Of a stretch of DNA of 64,000 nt, positions 34,888 through 44,331 are shown piece after piece. The stretch is from Chitinophagaceae bacterium UBA1953 (GTDB taxonomy: Bacteria > Bacteroidota > Bacteroidia > Chitinophagales > Chitinophagaceae). A program made the position numbers and the translations under genes. Below the pieces are notes generated by a model that was not told where the DNA came from, did no database searches, and saw only the letters and a program-made list of their open reading frames with translations. The stretch is taken from assembly GCA_002336115.1 (NCBI GenBank), contig DDEN01000041.1, positions 321,395-385,394 on the forward strand, written 5' to 3'. Every line of letters starts with the position of its first letter. Within the stretch, counting starts at the first letter, position 1.

Positions 34888-36165
34888 TTATTTATTCAAA
34901 ACAATAAGAACAGGTGAAGCATAAAGTTTCGCCTGTTCATTTAAATAATTTCTGAAACCAACTTCTGTTTTAAAAAGGGGTTCACTCTTTTCCCATCCTG
35001 CAAAAAACCGGAAAATAAAGGGCTGGTTTTTGCTGACGGCAGCCGACACATAATAGGTATTCTGTACATCCGTCCCTTCATTGGCGGTTTGACCTGTTTT
35101 GTATTTTAGTCTAACAGGAACCATAATACTCATTCCAAGATTATCCTTATTTTCTGATTGCTGATCAAACGTATAAATCAATGATGCATTTTTGTTATGC
35201 AGTTCTTTCACTTCTTTGCTGTGCAGATTTACAATGCCGGTTACAATTTTTGCATTTACCGGAGCATTTTTCACTGTTACTTTACTTTGATAAAAATATT
35301 GACCACCCCAAATACTGATTTCTTCTGTTAGAGTTACCGGAGATATCCCATCATTAACTTTCCATTCAGGATAAGTTAAACGGATGATAGCCCTGATTGG
35401 CCCATCTGCTATTTTGTTGTAAACAACTTGGCCCATATTGCTTCCTCCCAAGCGTACCATTTTATCTTTTCCATTAACAGGAATAATCATTGCAAGAGAT
35501 CCGGCTCCAAGGGATTTGCCAACTTTCAGAATATCCATACCCCACGCAGCCTGTTCGTGATAATTATTTGCAGGATTCACTCCCACTTCATCCATCATCA
35601 TTTGTGAAGTTGTTTTTCCCCAGATATCTTTTCCATTGCGCACATCAAAATAAATTCTGAAACCTACTTTATCGTTTTCCCATGCCGGTCCTTCAGTAAG
35701 AAATGGAGGCAACTTTACAACATTAAAATCAGCTCCCAATTGTCCGGCAGGTATGGAGTCTGTCAGCAGATCATTTCCAAAACTATCATCTGCATTTTTA
35801 CGCTTATGACGGGCATGTGCGCGAACAACAACTTTTACAGTTGCTGGATTATCTGAAACAGTTAATAAAAGCACTTTGGATTCTAATGGCTTGAAATTTT
35901 GCAACAATGCAATTTCATCCCATTTCCCATCTCCATTCAAATCATCAAACTGTACAACACATGGAATCGACCCTTCTTTAATAACAACATATTTTGAAAC
36001 TGGAATTTTCCCCAATTTATTTTCAAGTTGTTTTCTGGAAAGAACAATTAATTCATCTTTCCTGTTTGCATTTAGCGGGTTCGTAAGTATAAGGTTTGAA
36101 CTGGTTTGTGCAATTGAAAACACTACAGGCAAACAAGCAATAACAGAACAAATAAATTCTTTCAT
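34888..36165 (-). CDS. DUF4861 secreted protein
   Basis: A 425-residue protein. I use the ATG at 36165, which begins a signal peptide ('MKEFICSVIACLPVVFSIAQ'); the longer frame overlaps kduD and is unlikely. The body contains 'LILTNPLNANRKDELIVLSR', 'VQFDDLNGDGKWDEIALLQ' (a DxDxDG-like calcium loop) and 'WGMDILKVGKSLGAGSLAM', matching the DUF4861 family found in Bacteroidetes loci for pectin-like and uronic-acid glycans. A carbohydrate-active role is likely, but the reaction is not known to me. It is last in the kduD-containing unit. Confidence 0.75.
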   Translation of the reverse strand: MKEFICSVIACLPVVFSIAQTSSNLILTNPLNANRKDELIVLSRKQLENKLGKIPVSKYVVIKEGSIPCVVQFDDLNGDGKWDEIALLQNFKPLESKVLLLTVSDNPATVKVVVRAHARHKRKNADDSFGNDLLTDSIPAGQLGADFNVVKLPPFLTEGPAWENDKVGFRIYFDVRNGKDIWGKTTSQMMMDEVGVNPANNYHEQAAWGMDILKVGKSLGAGSLAMIIPVNGKDKMVRLGGSNMGQVVYNKIADGPIRAIIRLTYPEWKVNDGISPVTLTEEISIWGGQYFYQSKVTVKNAPVNAKIVTGIVNLHSKEVKELHNKNASLIYTFDQQSENKDNLGMSIMVPVRLKYKTGQTANEGTDVQNTYYVSAAVSKNQPFIFRFFAGWEKSEPLFKTEVGFRNYLNEQAKLYASPVLIVLNK

Positions 36166-36262
36166 CTTATTATCTGACATGTTAAATCTTAATGTAAAAA
36201 ACCACTGACGGGGTTTGTAGCCGCCGTCAGGGTCAGGTTTATGGCTATGGTTATAAAAGCGC

Positions 36263-37027
36263 CTATCTTGCCATCCAGCCACCATCAACAAACAGTACTG
36301 TACCGTTTACATAATCAGATGCTGCTGATGCAAGGAATACAACTGGTCCCTTAAAGTCGGCAGGTACCCCCCAGCGACCAGCAGGAATACGATCCAGAAT
36401 TGATTTGCTTCTTTCAGGATCTTCACGCAAGGCCTGCGTGTTGTTGGTTGCAATGTAACCGGGTGCGATACCATTTACACAAACACCTTTGCTTCCCCAC
36501 TCGTTACCAAATGCACGTACCAACCCTGCAACTGCCGATTTACTTGCTGTATAGCCCGGAACATTGATACCGCCCTGGAAACTTAATAAAGAACAGGTGA
36601 AGATGATTTTACCTCCGCCTTGTTCAATCATTGTTTTTCCAAATTCACGGCCAATAATAAACTGTGCATCGAGGTTGATGGAAATTACTTTATCCCAATA
36701 TTCATCGGGGTGTTCAGCAGCAGGCTTACGCATAATGATACCGGCATTGTTTACGAGGATATCAATACGGGGATTTTCAGCTTTTACTTTATTAATGAAT
36801 GCATACAAAGCTTCTCTGTCTGAAATATCAACTTTGTGATAAGTAAATTTTCTGCCGGTTGCTTCTACAGCTTCTTTTGTTGCAGAATAATCGTCAACAA
36901 TTGATGCGCCTACAATGTCGGCACCTGCTTCTGCCAGTGCTACTGCCATACCCTGACCAAGACCAGTATCGCATCCGGTTACTACGGCTGTTTTACCTGA
37001 AAGCTCAAACGATTTTAATGTGTTCAT
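36263..37027 (-). CDS. kduD: 2-dehydro-3-deoxy-D-gluconate 5-dehydrogenase (KduD)
   Basis: A cytoplasmic short-chain dehydrogenase of 254 residues. The nucleotide motif is TGCDTGLG at residues 17-24, and the catalytic set is S146, Y159 and K163 ('GYTASKSAVAG'). 'NAGIIMRKPAAEH' and 'ALREDPERSKSILDRIPAGRWG' are typical of KduD. It reduces 3-deoxy-D-glycero-2,5-hexodiulosonate (from unsaturated uronides) to 2-keto-3-deoxygluconate. Within the PUL it links extracellular lyase products to central metabolism. The partner isomerase KduI, KDG kinase and aldolase are not in the window. Confidence 0.85.
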   Translation of the reverse strand: MNTLKSFELSGKTAVVTGCDTGLGQGMAVALAEAGADIVGASIVDDYSATKEAVEATGRKFTYHKVDISDREALYAFINKVKAENPRIDILVNNAGIIMRKPAAEHPDEYWDKVISINLDAQFIIGREFGKTMIEQGGGKIIFTCSLLSFQGGINVPGYTASKSAVAGLVRAFGNEWGSKGVCVNGIAPGYIATNNTQALREDPERSKSILDRIPAGRWGVPADFKGPVVFLASAASDYVNGTVLFVDGGWMAR

Positions 37028-37126
37028 GTTTATTTTCGATTATGTTGAAAGTTTTTAAAATAATTTAATGGGAATAGTAAACAACAATGTATAGCATCCC
37101 TGATTATAGCTATCAGAAGTTCAGTT

Positions 37127-38377
37127 TTAGTATTCTACTTTATAATCTTTCTTTAATTCTTCTCCGCTCCATGCTTTTTTGCTGGTCCAGGGTGCTGCTG
37201 CGTTTGTCCAGAACGGATGATCGGCCGGAAGGCCAAGCGGTAAAAATCCTAAAGTGGCCATGTACAAGCTTCCTGTTGAAGTATATTGATCTGCAACCAT
37301 TGGCTGATGTCCGTTAAAACCAAGTACAAGCCAACCGTTTTGGTCAAAATTCTGGTTACCGTCATAAAGCCGGTGCATTACAGAAGTTAAACCACATCTA
37401 ACCTGTGCCGGCAATACATGAGCAGGTAATTTTTCCATTAAAGCAACCTGGCCTAATACCTGAAAAGCAGCGGTACGGTATGTAATAGATCTCCCGTACG
37501 CCGGATAAGATCCATCTGGTGCTATAACCCGTTCAAGGTATTCCGAATAGCGAACCATTCGCTTAAGTGCAGCATCATAATCCTGCTGCGCTGCTATTTT
37601 CTTTTCAACCAATATCTGTAGCAAATCAACCAGCATTGGATGTATAACGTAAGAATTGTAATAATCCATACTGAATTTCTCTCCATCGCTGTACCATCCG
37701 TCGCCTTCATACCATTCCTTCATTTTTTTTACTGCGAAATCAATGCGTACCGGATCATACTGTTCTCCGATCTTTAATAAAAAACCTTCTGTTAAACCCG
37801 CAAACAACAGCCAGTTATTGTAAGCACCTTTACGGTTTCTTAAAGACTTAAATTCTTCAACAAAGCGATGTTTGGTTAATGAGTCCAGAGGCTCCCATAA
37901 TGCTTTAGGTGCACGTAAAAAAGCCTGTGCAAGATATGCTGCATCAACAATTGGCTGACTCTCTGACCTGAAATTTAAATAATCAGGATGACTGGGATTT
38001 ACAGCATTCGTTAATCCTTTCAGCAACTCTTCTTTCATTTTTTTTCGGAGTTTACCTTCTGCAGTTTCATCATCGGGTAATGCAAGCCATGGCGCAATGC
38101 CGGCCATTGTTCTTCCTACAGCTTCCAGATAAGTAACCTTTGTTACCGGGAGATTGTACTGATGCCCCTGTTCCAGGGGCATGTTTGTTTTCAATGTTCC
38201 TTCTGCAAGATTATGCACAACAGGATAAGCAATTTTATACAGTGTTGTTACCCAGAAAGCTCTATCCTGTATGCCTGATGCAGCAACTCTTTGTTGCTCT
38301 TTTACTTTTTGTGCGTTTGCATAAAAAATATTAAAAAACAAAAATCCGGTCAAAAAACAATAAAAACTCCGCTTCAT
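37127..38377 (-). CDS. DUF2264 family protein
   Basis: A 416-residue secreted protein with a signal peptide (about residues 1-22, ending ANA-Q). Conserved DUF2264 features are 'TYLEAVGRTMAGIAPWLALPDDETAEG' near 81-107, 'NNWLLFAGLTEGFLL' near 193, 'WYSDGEKFSMDYYNSYVIHPMLVDLL' near 233-258 and 'PDGSYPAYGRSITYRTAAFQVLGQ' near 296-319. The family folds as an (alpha/alpha) toroid; from memory it corresponds to CAZy family GH154, some members of which remove glucuronic acid. That would fit a uronide PUL, but the activity here is inferred. Confidence 0.8.
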   Translation of the reverse strand: MKRSFYCFLTGFLFFNIFYANAQKVKEQQRVAASGIQDRAFWVTTLYKIAYPVVHNLAEGTLKTNMPLEQGHQYNLPVTKVTYLEAVGRTMAGIAPWLALPDDETAEGKLRKKMKEELLKGLTNAVNPSHPDYLNFRSESQPIVDAAYLAQAFLRAPKALWEPLDSLTKHRFVEEFKSLRNRKGAYNNWLLFAGLTEGFLLKIGEQYDPVRIDFAVKKMKEWYEGDGWYSDGEKFSMDYYNSYVIHPMLVDLLQILVEKKIAAQQDYDAALKRMVRYSEYLERVIAPDGSYPAYGRSITYRTAAFQVLGQVALMEKLPAHVLPAQVRCGLTSVMHRLYDGNQNFDQNGWLVLGFNGHQPMVADQYTSTGSLYMATLGFLPLGLPADHPFWTNAAAPWTSKKAWSGEELKKDYKVEY

Positions 38378-38690
38378 AAATATGTATATTAAAATCAGTA
38401 TTCAATTCCACCTGTTGCTTTTTTCCTGAACAAATATTAAGACACAGTGTGCATTTAAATATCAAGCTGTATCCCAGCAAAGCATCTCATAAAAAAAAAT
38501 TCCTCATCTGTCGGCACACCTTGTACTTCTGTTGTATAACATCAAACAGAACAGCGTATTGAAAGTAAAGAAGTACACAACATCTCCATAGCCAATAAAA
38601 TATAAACAGCAATATAATCCAACTGTGAAGTTGAGTTCTTAAATAAGAAACTCATGGGCTTAACAGAACCTAAAATGGGGTAAAAATGTT
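38378..38690. other. Intergenic stretch, no gene seen
   Basis: The 313 bases between the DUF2264 gene start and the lyase gene end are AT-rich. No convincing ORF, hairpin with T-run or exact -7/-33 pair was found. It must contain any promoter for the DUF2264-kduD-DUF4861 unit. Confidence 0.5.
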
Positions 38691-40793
38691 TCAGTCAGCT
38701 AAAACAGAAGACCCCAATTCCTGTTCATTATTCCAAATTGCTTTTTGAAGAATAATTTTATTGTCTTGCTTAACCTGCACATTTATCTCTTTTGTTTTTT
38801 GTGTAGGCTCGGCTACCCAGATTTCCATATTTGCTGTGCTGAAATTTTTCACCATCAACAAACAAGGTTTATCTACAGTAATACTTAATCCATCGTAATT
38901 AACTGTTCCTTCCACATAAAAACAGGCCTGTAAAATCTGCAATTGCGTATTTAAAACAGCCTGCAAAGCTTTACTATTAGACAACACTTTAATACCGGAC
39001 AATGAATATTTTTTTGCTTCTTTCAATGAAATTGCAGGTACTACTCCATACGAATAAGATGCTTCGTGAGGTTTTACGCCGTGCAGAACGCTGAGTTTAA
39101 AAACATTGCCGGCAATTTCATTAGTGGTATAAGTATTATTTATTTTTTTCCAGTTTCCAACCTGTTTTCCATTGCTTAAAGCTACTACATGGTTCCCTAT
39201 GAAATAATATCCAATACTGTCATGCCAAACTAATGAGGGATTTACGAGTGTATCAACCGCCTTCACTATTTTATTAACTTTTCTATTGTAAACGACTGTA
39301 TTACCCCTTTGCCAACATTGATTCAGCGTGGTTGTTACAGCTTCGTCTTCGTTACACGAAATGCCGGCACCTAAACAAATCACCTGCTTATCAAAAAAAA
39401 ACCATGATTTTTTTGCCGAAACTTTATTATAACTCATATCATAAGCTGTACAACCATACCTTCCATCGCTTACACCACCGGCAAATACCGTGCTGCCTGT
39501 CTCGCCCCATTGTTTTACTGCGGGCTGGTCGGTTGCAAAATCCCGACAGGTAATTCCTGGTATTTTATCCCATTCCCAAACAGGCATAATATTATAATAT
39601 TCATCGCCTCTTTGTTGAATGTTTGTTGAGCCATCCGGCAAAAAACGGCCTAACAGATTTTCGCCATTACCGGTTTCAGTCCTTACAGTTCTCTCTGATA
39701 CCATTCTTACATTGAAAGAATAATCTTTTCTTAAATGCAACGTATAATCGGCTCTATAAAAGAATTTATGATATGGTTCAACTGCATAACCCGCTTCTTT
39801 CCATCCCTGTATCCTTGCTATTGCATTTGAAATCTCCGGTGTATCTGACGGATTCAGTTTTTTAGCCATTTCAAGAATAGTATTTCCTTCATCCGCATAT
39901 CCATCCTGTTTACCTGATTTTTTATTTAATGCATTGGGCCTCGAAACGCCTCTCCCTTCTATATTAAAATCGCTGTAAGAACCTCTGATTGCTTTTAAAT
40001 ACGTTTTAGTAAGATACGTCTGCAGTAAATTCAATTTCTCTTTGCCCAGGGCAAACCCGGTACCAGCAACCCATGTAGCTACTTTGTATGCACCCATCAG
40101 AAACACAGTACCATAACCCGATATATACAATTGCCTGCCATGCTGCAAATAAGAAAAATCGTTTTGCAAACCACCTGCTTCGGTTGTAATCCGAATGGGG
40201 TCAAAAGCCTGCTGTACTGCCGAATCCATCAATGCTGAATTTTTGGTAACACAAGCCCTGTACAGGTAATGAATGGCAATATCTAATTTATTAGCCCCTG
40301 TTTGTTTATATGGATTTCCTTTTATCATTGAACGCACAAGAGAATCCTTCAAAGATTTGGGATATGAAATTTCAGCATCTTCCAGCAACAGCAAAATTCT
40401 GCCCATTGTTTGTGGCACTGCTATTTCGTTATGCCACCAGTTAGTACTTGCAGGCATAATGAGTAACCAATATCTTAACCCGGCCACAATTCTTTCCTTC
40501 AAATCGTTTTGAGAGTGATTAAGCGCCAGGCAATAACTTTCAATATTCTGCAAGTGCTTTATCGGCGACCAATGAGTAATGGCAGAATCCCTGTAATCAA
40601 TATCCTTCCAACTCCCGTCAGGTTGTTGAGTCTGTTTAATCAATATATCTGTTTTCTCTTCGCCCCTGGAACGATTCTTTAACCCGGCAACAATATTTCT
40701 TCTGATCGTATCGAACTCATCCTGAGCAATTGCAGCTTTGGAACAACTCAACACACAAACAATGAGGCTGAACTTAAGTACTAACAATTTCAT
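38691..40793 (-). CDS. Polysaccharide lyase family 8-type enzyme
   Basis: A 700-residue secreted lyase; the ATG at 40793 begins a signal peptide (about residues 1-24). The N-terminal (alpha/alpha) toroid carries the PL8 catalytic arrangement: N168 in 'TGANKLD', H218 and Y227 in 'YLQHGRQLYISGYG', and R281 in 'NIEGRGVSRP'. 'NWWHNEIAVPQ' (118-128) is also diagnostic. The C-terminal half is the super-sandwich domain. PL8 enzymes cleave 4-linked uronic-acid glycans (hyaluronan, chondroitin, xanthan) by beta-elimination to give 4,5-unsaturated ends, the substrates of GH88/GH105 in this locus. The exact glycan is unknown. Confidence 0.85.
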   Translation of the reverse strand: MKLLVLKFSLIVCVLSCSKAAIAQDEFDTIRRNIVAGLKNRSRGEEKTDILIKQTQQPDGSWKDIDYRDSAITHWSPIKHLQNIESYCLALNHSQNDLKERIVAGLRYWLLIMPASTNWWHNEIAVPQTMGRILLLLEDAEISYPKSLKDSLVRSMIKGNPYKQTGANKLDIAIHYLYRACVTKNSALMDSAVQQAFDPIRITTEAGGLQNDFSYLQHGRQLYISGYGTVFLMGAYKVATWVAGTGFALGKEKLNLLQTYLTKTYLKAIRGSYSDFNIEGRGVSRPNALNKKSGKQDGYADEGNTILEMAKKLNPSDTPEISNAIARIQGWKEAGYAVEPYHKFFYRADYTLHLRKDYSFNVRMVSERTVRTETGNGENLLGRFLPDGSTNIQQRGDEYYNIMPVWEWDKIPGITCRDFATDQPAVKQWGETGSTVFAGGVSDGRYGCTAYDMSYNKVSAKKSWFFFDKQVICLGAGISCNEDEAVTTTLNQCWQRGNTVVYNRKVNKIVKAVDTLVNPSLVWHDSIGYYFIGNHVVALSNGKQVGNWKKINNTYTTNEIAGNVFKLSVLHGVKPHEASYSYGVVPAISLKEAKKYSLSGIKVLSNSKALQAVLNTQLQILQACFYVEGTVNYDGLSITVDKPCLLMVKNFSTANMEIWVAEPTQKTKEINVQVKQDNKIILQKAIWNNEQELGSSVLAD

Positions 40794-40930
40794 CTTAGTA
40801 TATGTGTTATAAATAACATTCACTTCTATTTCAGAACAATCGTAATTTATAAAACTAAAGAACACTGACCGCTTTTATTCATCTATCGTATTACTTTATA
40901 CAGTTCTATAAAACTCATCTCTGCTTTATT

Positions 40931-42877
40931 TTAATTAACCGTAATGCTTAATTTACTTTCTGAAATTATTTCTCCCTTTTTCCACTCACGTTTGCCTTCG
41001 ATGGCGTTTAACACAAGTATATCTGTGTACCGGGAGGATTTTATTTTGGAAGCTGTTTTATAGATCACATTATTAGGCGAATTAAGATATAAATTCAGGT
41101 CGTCTACGCTTACAGATTTTGTCAGAGCCTGATAAATTTTTCCCGATACTGCTTTTACATTGAATTGCTGCTGGCCAAGTTTCAGCATCCTCGATCCCTT
41201 TTCATATATCCAATTGGGGTTATTAAGGATACCAAATGACAGTGTTTCAATTGAATCAGTAATACAATGCTGAATGGCAGTAAGTTTTTCGCTGATTATT
41301 AGTTTGCCATCAGGTTTTGATTCGCACTTAATAGCAGCCTTTACATATTTGCCATGTTCAATTATCAGATTAATGATAAAACCGTTTTTAGTCTGTTTCA
41401 CACGAACTGACTTCAGGATAACAGGCTGTATGGTATCATTAACTTTTACAGATCCTATACCATTTCTCTGATCGGGAGAAACAATATGATCCTTTGCCAA
41501 AGGCATTAACTGAATCATTATTTTTTCCCCCCAGGAAGCACTGTGAAATGTGTTTTTAGTTCTGTGGATAATAATCTTTCCATCAACAAAATAATTGATC
41601 CCCTCTTTTTGCAATACCGGTTTTAAATCCTTTTGTGCAAATTGTAATTCCAGCCAAGCCTGTGCCAGCCAGAAAGTTGAATGAGCCTGAGCTGAAGCAA
41701 AGAAGTTTTCACCGGGCGCATAAATTGCCCCGTCTTTATTTCTCTGTTGCATTTTTTCGGCGGCTTCGAGACCTGCTGACAGAAAATAAACAGCTTCAGG
41801 ATCATTAAACCTTGCTACCGCAGTTGCATGACAAACGATCCAGTCAGCATTTCTGAACAAAGCCCAGTCCTGTCCGTTAGGATAACAATAGCCTCCATCG
41901 GGTAAAAACATCCGTTTCTGATTGTTGTAAATCTGTGGCAGATTATATAAAAAAGCCTGGAACGGTTTTCTCCCGCTCAGCAAATAATCAAGATCATTCC
42001 CGGCATTAAGAATCCATGCTCCCATATAATCAGGATGAACAATAAAGTGGTTTTCTAAAGTGAAGTCATTGTAAATATTGGCACCGTTAAATTGCTTTGA
42101 TACCTGCACCTGATCGAGAATGGCAGTTGAAGTGGAATCGGCCGGACGCAGATAACCTGACATGGCCCATTTTTGTAAGGCTTTCTCCCATTGAGAAGAA
42201 CGGGAATCATAGGGCATTAACAATAATGCTGTAGAAATCACCTGGCTGTTCCAGGCATTCTCTTCAGATTTGCTGTCAAATTTAATCTGGTGAGGAGGAA
42301 TTGAATCAGCAATCCTGTCAGCTTCGTATGCTACAACCTTCCTTACTTGCAGTTGAATATCCGCAGGCAGGTAAGCCCATACCCACCATGCTCCGGTTCC
42401 CATAATGGAAGTCCAATGTGCCGATTGCCACGCATTTCCCCAGGCTTTTCTGTCATCTGTTTTTAAATCACCGGTAATGTGGGTTCGTACCAAATACCTG
42501 AACAGAGGAATAATTTCATTATTCAGCAGATCGTCCTTAGGTATCCCAACAATGGTATCGTTATATTTTCCAAAACGGTACAAGAAAGATAACCCTGCTA
42601 CAAAAGCAGCATTTGGGCGAATGAATGCTTCTGCTGACCCGCTTTTAGTAATCAGCTTCATAGAAGAATCAGCTTTCCAGTTCCTCAACCCTCCTCGAAG
42701 GTGATGCGCCTGATTTTCAATTAACAGGTAAATTCTGTCTTTTTCCCCCTGATACAATGAATTTTCAATAAAGCTACATGTTAAAACTCTGCCACCGCTG
42801 CCTGCGCCATCCTGAGCATGCAGGTTGTAGTGAAATATTCCTGCACTTAAAAATACAATCAGTAAGAACGCTTTCAT
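40931..42877 (-). CDS. Secreted protein of unrecognised family, candidate alpha/alpha-toroid carbohydrate enzyme
   Basis: I choose the ATG at 42877 (648 residues): it has AAAGGA at a good distance and starts a clean signal peptide ending 'LHAQ' (about residue 21). The longer frame starts at 42910, abutting the GH105 stop. The first 400 residues are helical and Trp-rich, with 'TGAWWVWAYLPADIQLQVRK', 'SEENAWNSQVISTALLLMP', 'ENHFIVHPDYMGAWILN' and 'YCYPNGQDWALF'. The last 230 are beta-rich. This two-part layout resembles heparinase/PL8-class lyases, and Asn, His and Tyr candidates are present, but I recognise no named family. It lies between GH105 and PL8. Confidence 0.65.
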   Translation of the reverse strand: MKAFLLIVFLSAGIFHYNLHAQDGAGSGGRVLTCSFIENSLYQGEKDRIYLLIENQAHHLRGGLRNWKADSSMKLITKSGSAEAFIRPNAAFVAGLSFLYRFGKYNDTIVGIPKDDLLNNEIIPLFRYLVRTHITGDLKTDDRKAWGNAWQSAHWTSIMGTGAWWVWAYLPADIQLQVRKVVAYEADRIADSIPPHQIKFDSKSEENAWNSQVISTALLLMPYDSRSSQWEKALQKWAMSGYLRPADSTSTAILDQVQVSKQFNGANIYNDFTLENHFIVHPDYMGAWILNAGNDLDYLLSGRKPFQAFLYNLPQIYNNQKRMFLPDGGYCYPNGQDWALFRNADWIVCHATAVARFNDPEAVYFLSAGLEAAEKMQQRNKDGAIYAPGENFFASAQAHSTFWLAQAWLELQFAQKDLKPVLQKEGINYFVDGKIIIHRTKNTFHSASWGEKIMIQLMPLAKDHIVSPDQRNGIGSVKVNDTIQPVILKSVRVKQTKNGFIINLIIEHGKYVKAAIKCESKPDGKLIISEKLTAIQHCITDSIETLSFGILNNPNWIYEKGSRMLKLGQQQFNVKAVSGKIYQALTKSVSVDDLNLYLNSPNNVIYKTASKIKSSRYTDILVLNAIEGKREWKKGEIISESKLSITVN

Positions 42878-42910
42878 TAGTTTCCTTTTTATTATAAATA
42901 TTCTCTTCAT

Positions 42911-44092
42911 CTAATGTTCTTGTGCAATTTGAAGCATTTCAGTGCCTGCCATTAAAAAAGCACCTACTCCGTACACTGCGGTTGTCTCACGGGAAACCTT
43001 TCTCGGATCAGCGCCAACCGGTTGCACCCAACACAATTTACCACTGGGGTCAATGGCATTTGTCAATGCTTGCCATCCCTTTTTAACAACGGGCAGAAAT
43101 TTCTTTTCATCAAGATACCCGTTGTTTATTCCCCATGCCAGTGCATACGTGTAAAGACCAGTACAACTGGTTTCAGGACTGGGATAGCTATCAGGATCGA
43201 GCAGACTTGCGTGCCAGTAACCTTCTTTTCCCTGCAATCCGGCAATTCTTGTTGACATTTCAACAAACAAATCTTCATAAAATTTTTTATTCCTGAAATC
43301 AGCAGGCAGTTCCTGAATAATCATTGGTAAGCCGGCTAAAACCCATCCATTGCCCCTGCCCCAAAACACAGGTTGCCCATTAGCCTCCTTTTTATCGAAA
43401 TACTCATCATCTCTGAAAAACAAGTGCTGCTTTTTGTCGTAGAGATAATTATAAGTGTACTGGTATTCACTATCAAGAAATTCAAAATATTGCTTTTTCC
43501 CCGTAATGTTAGCCATTTTGGCCCAAACAGGAGGTGCCATAAATAAGGCATCGCACCAGCTCCACCGTTCGGTACATAAACTGCGGGGCTCCCAGGTATG
43601 TTTCAGATCCCTGGTGGAAGGGTACATCAATATGAAATCAAGGTAATTTTCTATAGGGCTATACATAGCCTTATCATTGAAGCTACGGTACATTTCGGCA
43701 TACATCATTCCAACAGCATAATCATCAGCGTGATAACGCAGAAAAGGATTAATCTGCTGGTTTTGAGCCCAGCGTAATTTTTCCCCAACCCCTTTCAGCC
43801 ATTTAAAAGCTACAGTATCTTTAACGCTTTTTGCATACTCAAACATGCCGATATATAAAACAGCATCTGTCCACCCGGCTGTTATTTTATCTGATTTTTT
43901 TTGCGCTATCTGCCATGCTGCAACTTTTTCCATGATTTTTTTTATTGAAGTTGCATTTTCTGTTCCCTCTGCGATTGGAAACTGTCTTGAATATTTCTCC
44001 TTTTTATCGGTAACAAGTTTTCTTTCTTCTCCCTGAGACAGGCATAGCAGAGTATAATTAACAGCAAAAAAAACAAGAATCAACTTTTTCAT
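42911..44092 (-). CDS. GH105 unsaturated rhamnogalacturonyl/uronyl hydrolase
   Basis: A 393-residue secreted enzyme; the ATG at 44092 gives a signal peptide ('MKKLILVFFAVNYTLLCLSQ'). It matches the YteR/GH105 toroid: 'GWTDAVLYIGMFEYA' (about residues 73-87), 'YHADDYAVGMMYAEMY' (120-135), the catalytic-Asp segment 'WSWCDALFMAPPVW' with D181, and 'WGRGNGWVLAGLPMII'. GH105 removes the 4,5-unsaturated uronic acid left by lyases. The gene ends exactly where the next reading frame could begin, pointing to one transcript. Cellular location (periplasm or surface) is uncertain. Confidence 0.92.
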   Translation of the reverse strand: MKKLILVFFAVNYTLLCLSQGEERKLVTDKKEKYSRQFPIAEGTENATSIKKIMEKVAAWQIAQKKSDKITAGWTDAVLYIGMFEYAKSVKDTVAFKWLKGVGEKLRWAQNQQINPFLRYHADDYAVGMMYAEMYRSFNDKAMYSPIENYLDFILMYPSTRDLKHTWEPRSLCTERWSWCDALFMAPPVWAKMANITGKKQYFEFLDSEYQYTYNYLYDKKQHLFFRDDEYFDKKEANGQPVFWGRGNGWVLAGLPMIIQELPADFRNKKFYEDLFVEMSTRIAGLQGKEGYWHASLLDPDSYPSPETSCTGLYTYALAWGINNGYLDEKKFLPVVKKGWQALTNAIDPSGKLCWVQPVGADPRKVSRETTAVYGVGAFLMAGTEMLQIAQEH

Positions 44093-44331
44093 TTTTTTAT
44101 TTGAGTGTTTTTTTGACAGGAAGCGAGTCTCAGCTTTTCTGCCTTTCAAAAATTATTATGACAATTTAACCGATGGAACAACCACCCTGTTTTTTAAAAC
44201 TTCATACGTTTATCATTGCCCCGTAAATCATAATCAGAACAGAACATTTTGAACTTTTTCTAAAGCTGTCTGAAATAAACCACTTCAAAACATTTGAGCA
44301 TTTCTCAATGATTTTACTCAAATAAATTATT

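Noticed and set aside
36166..36291. Longer N-terminus for the DUF4861 protein
   Set aside because: It overlaps kduD and delays the signal peptide; ATG 36165 starts a clean signal peptide.
38691..40793. Calling the PL8-type enzyme a chondroitin or hyaluronan lyase
   Set aside because: The catalytic residues fit PL8, but no sulfatase or other glycosaminoglycan-specific gene is present, so the substrate is left open.
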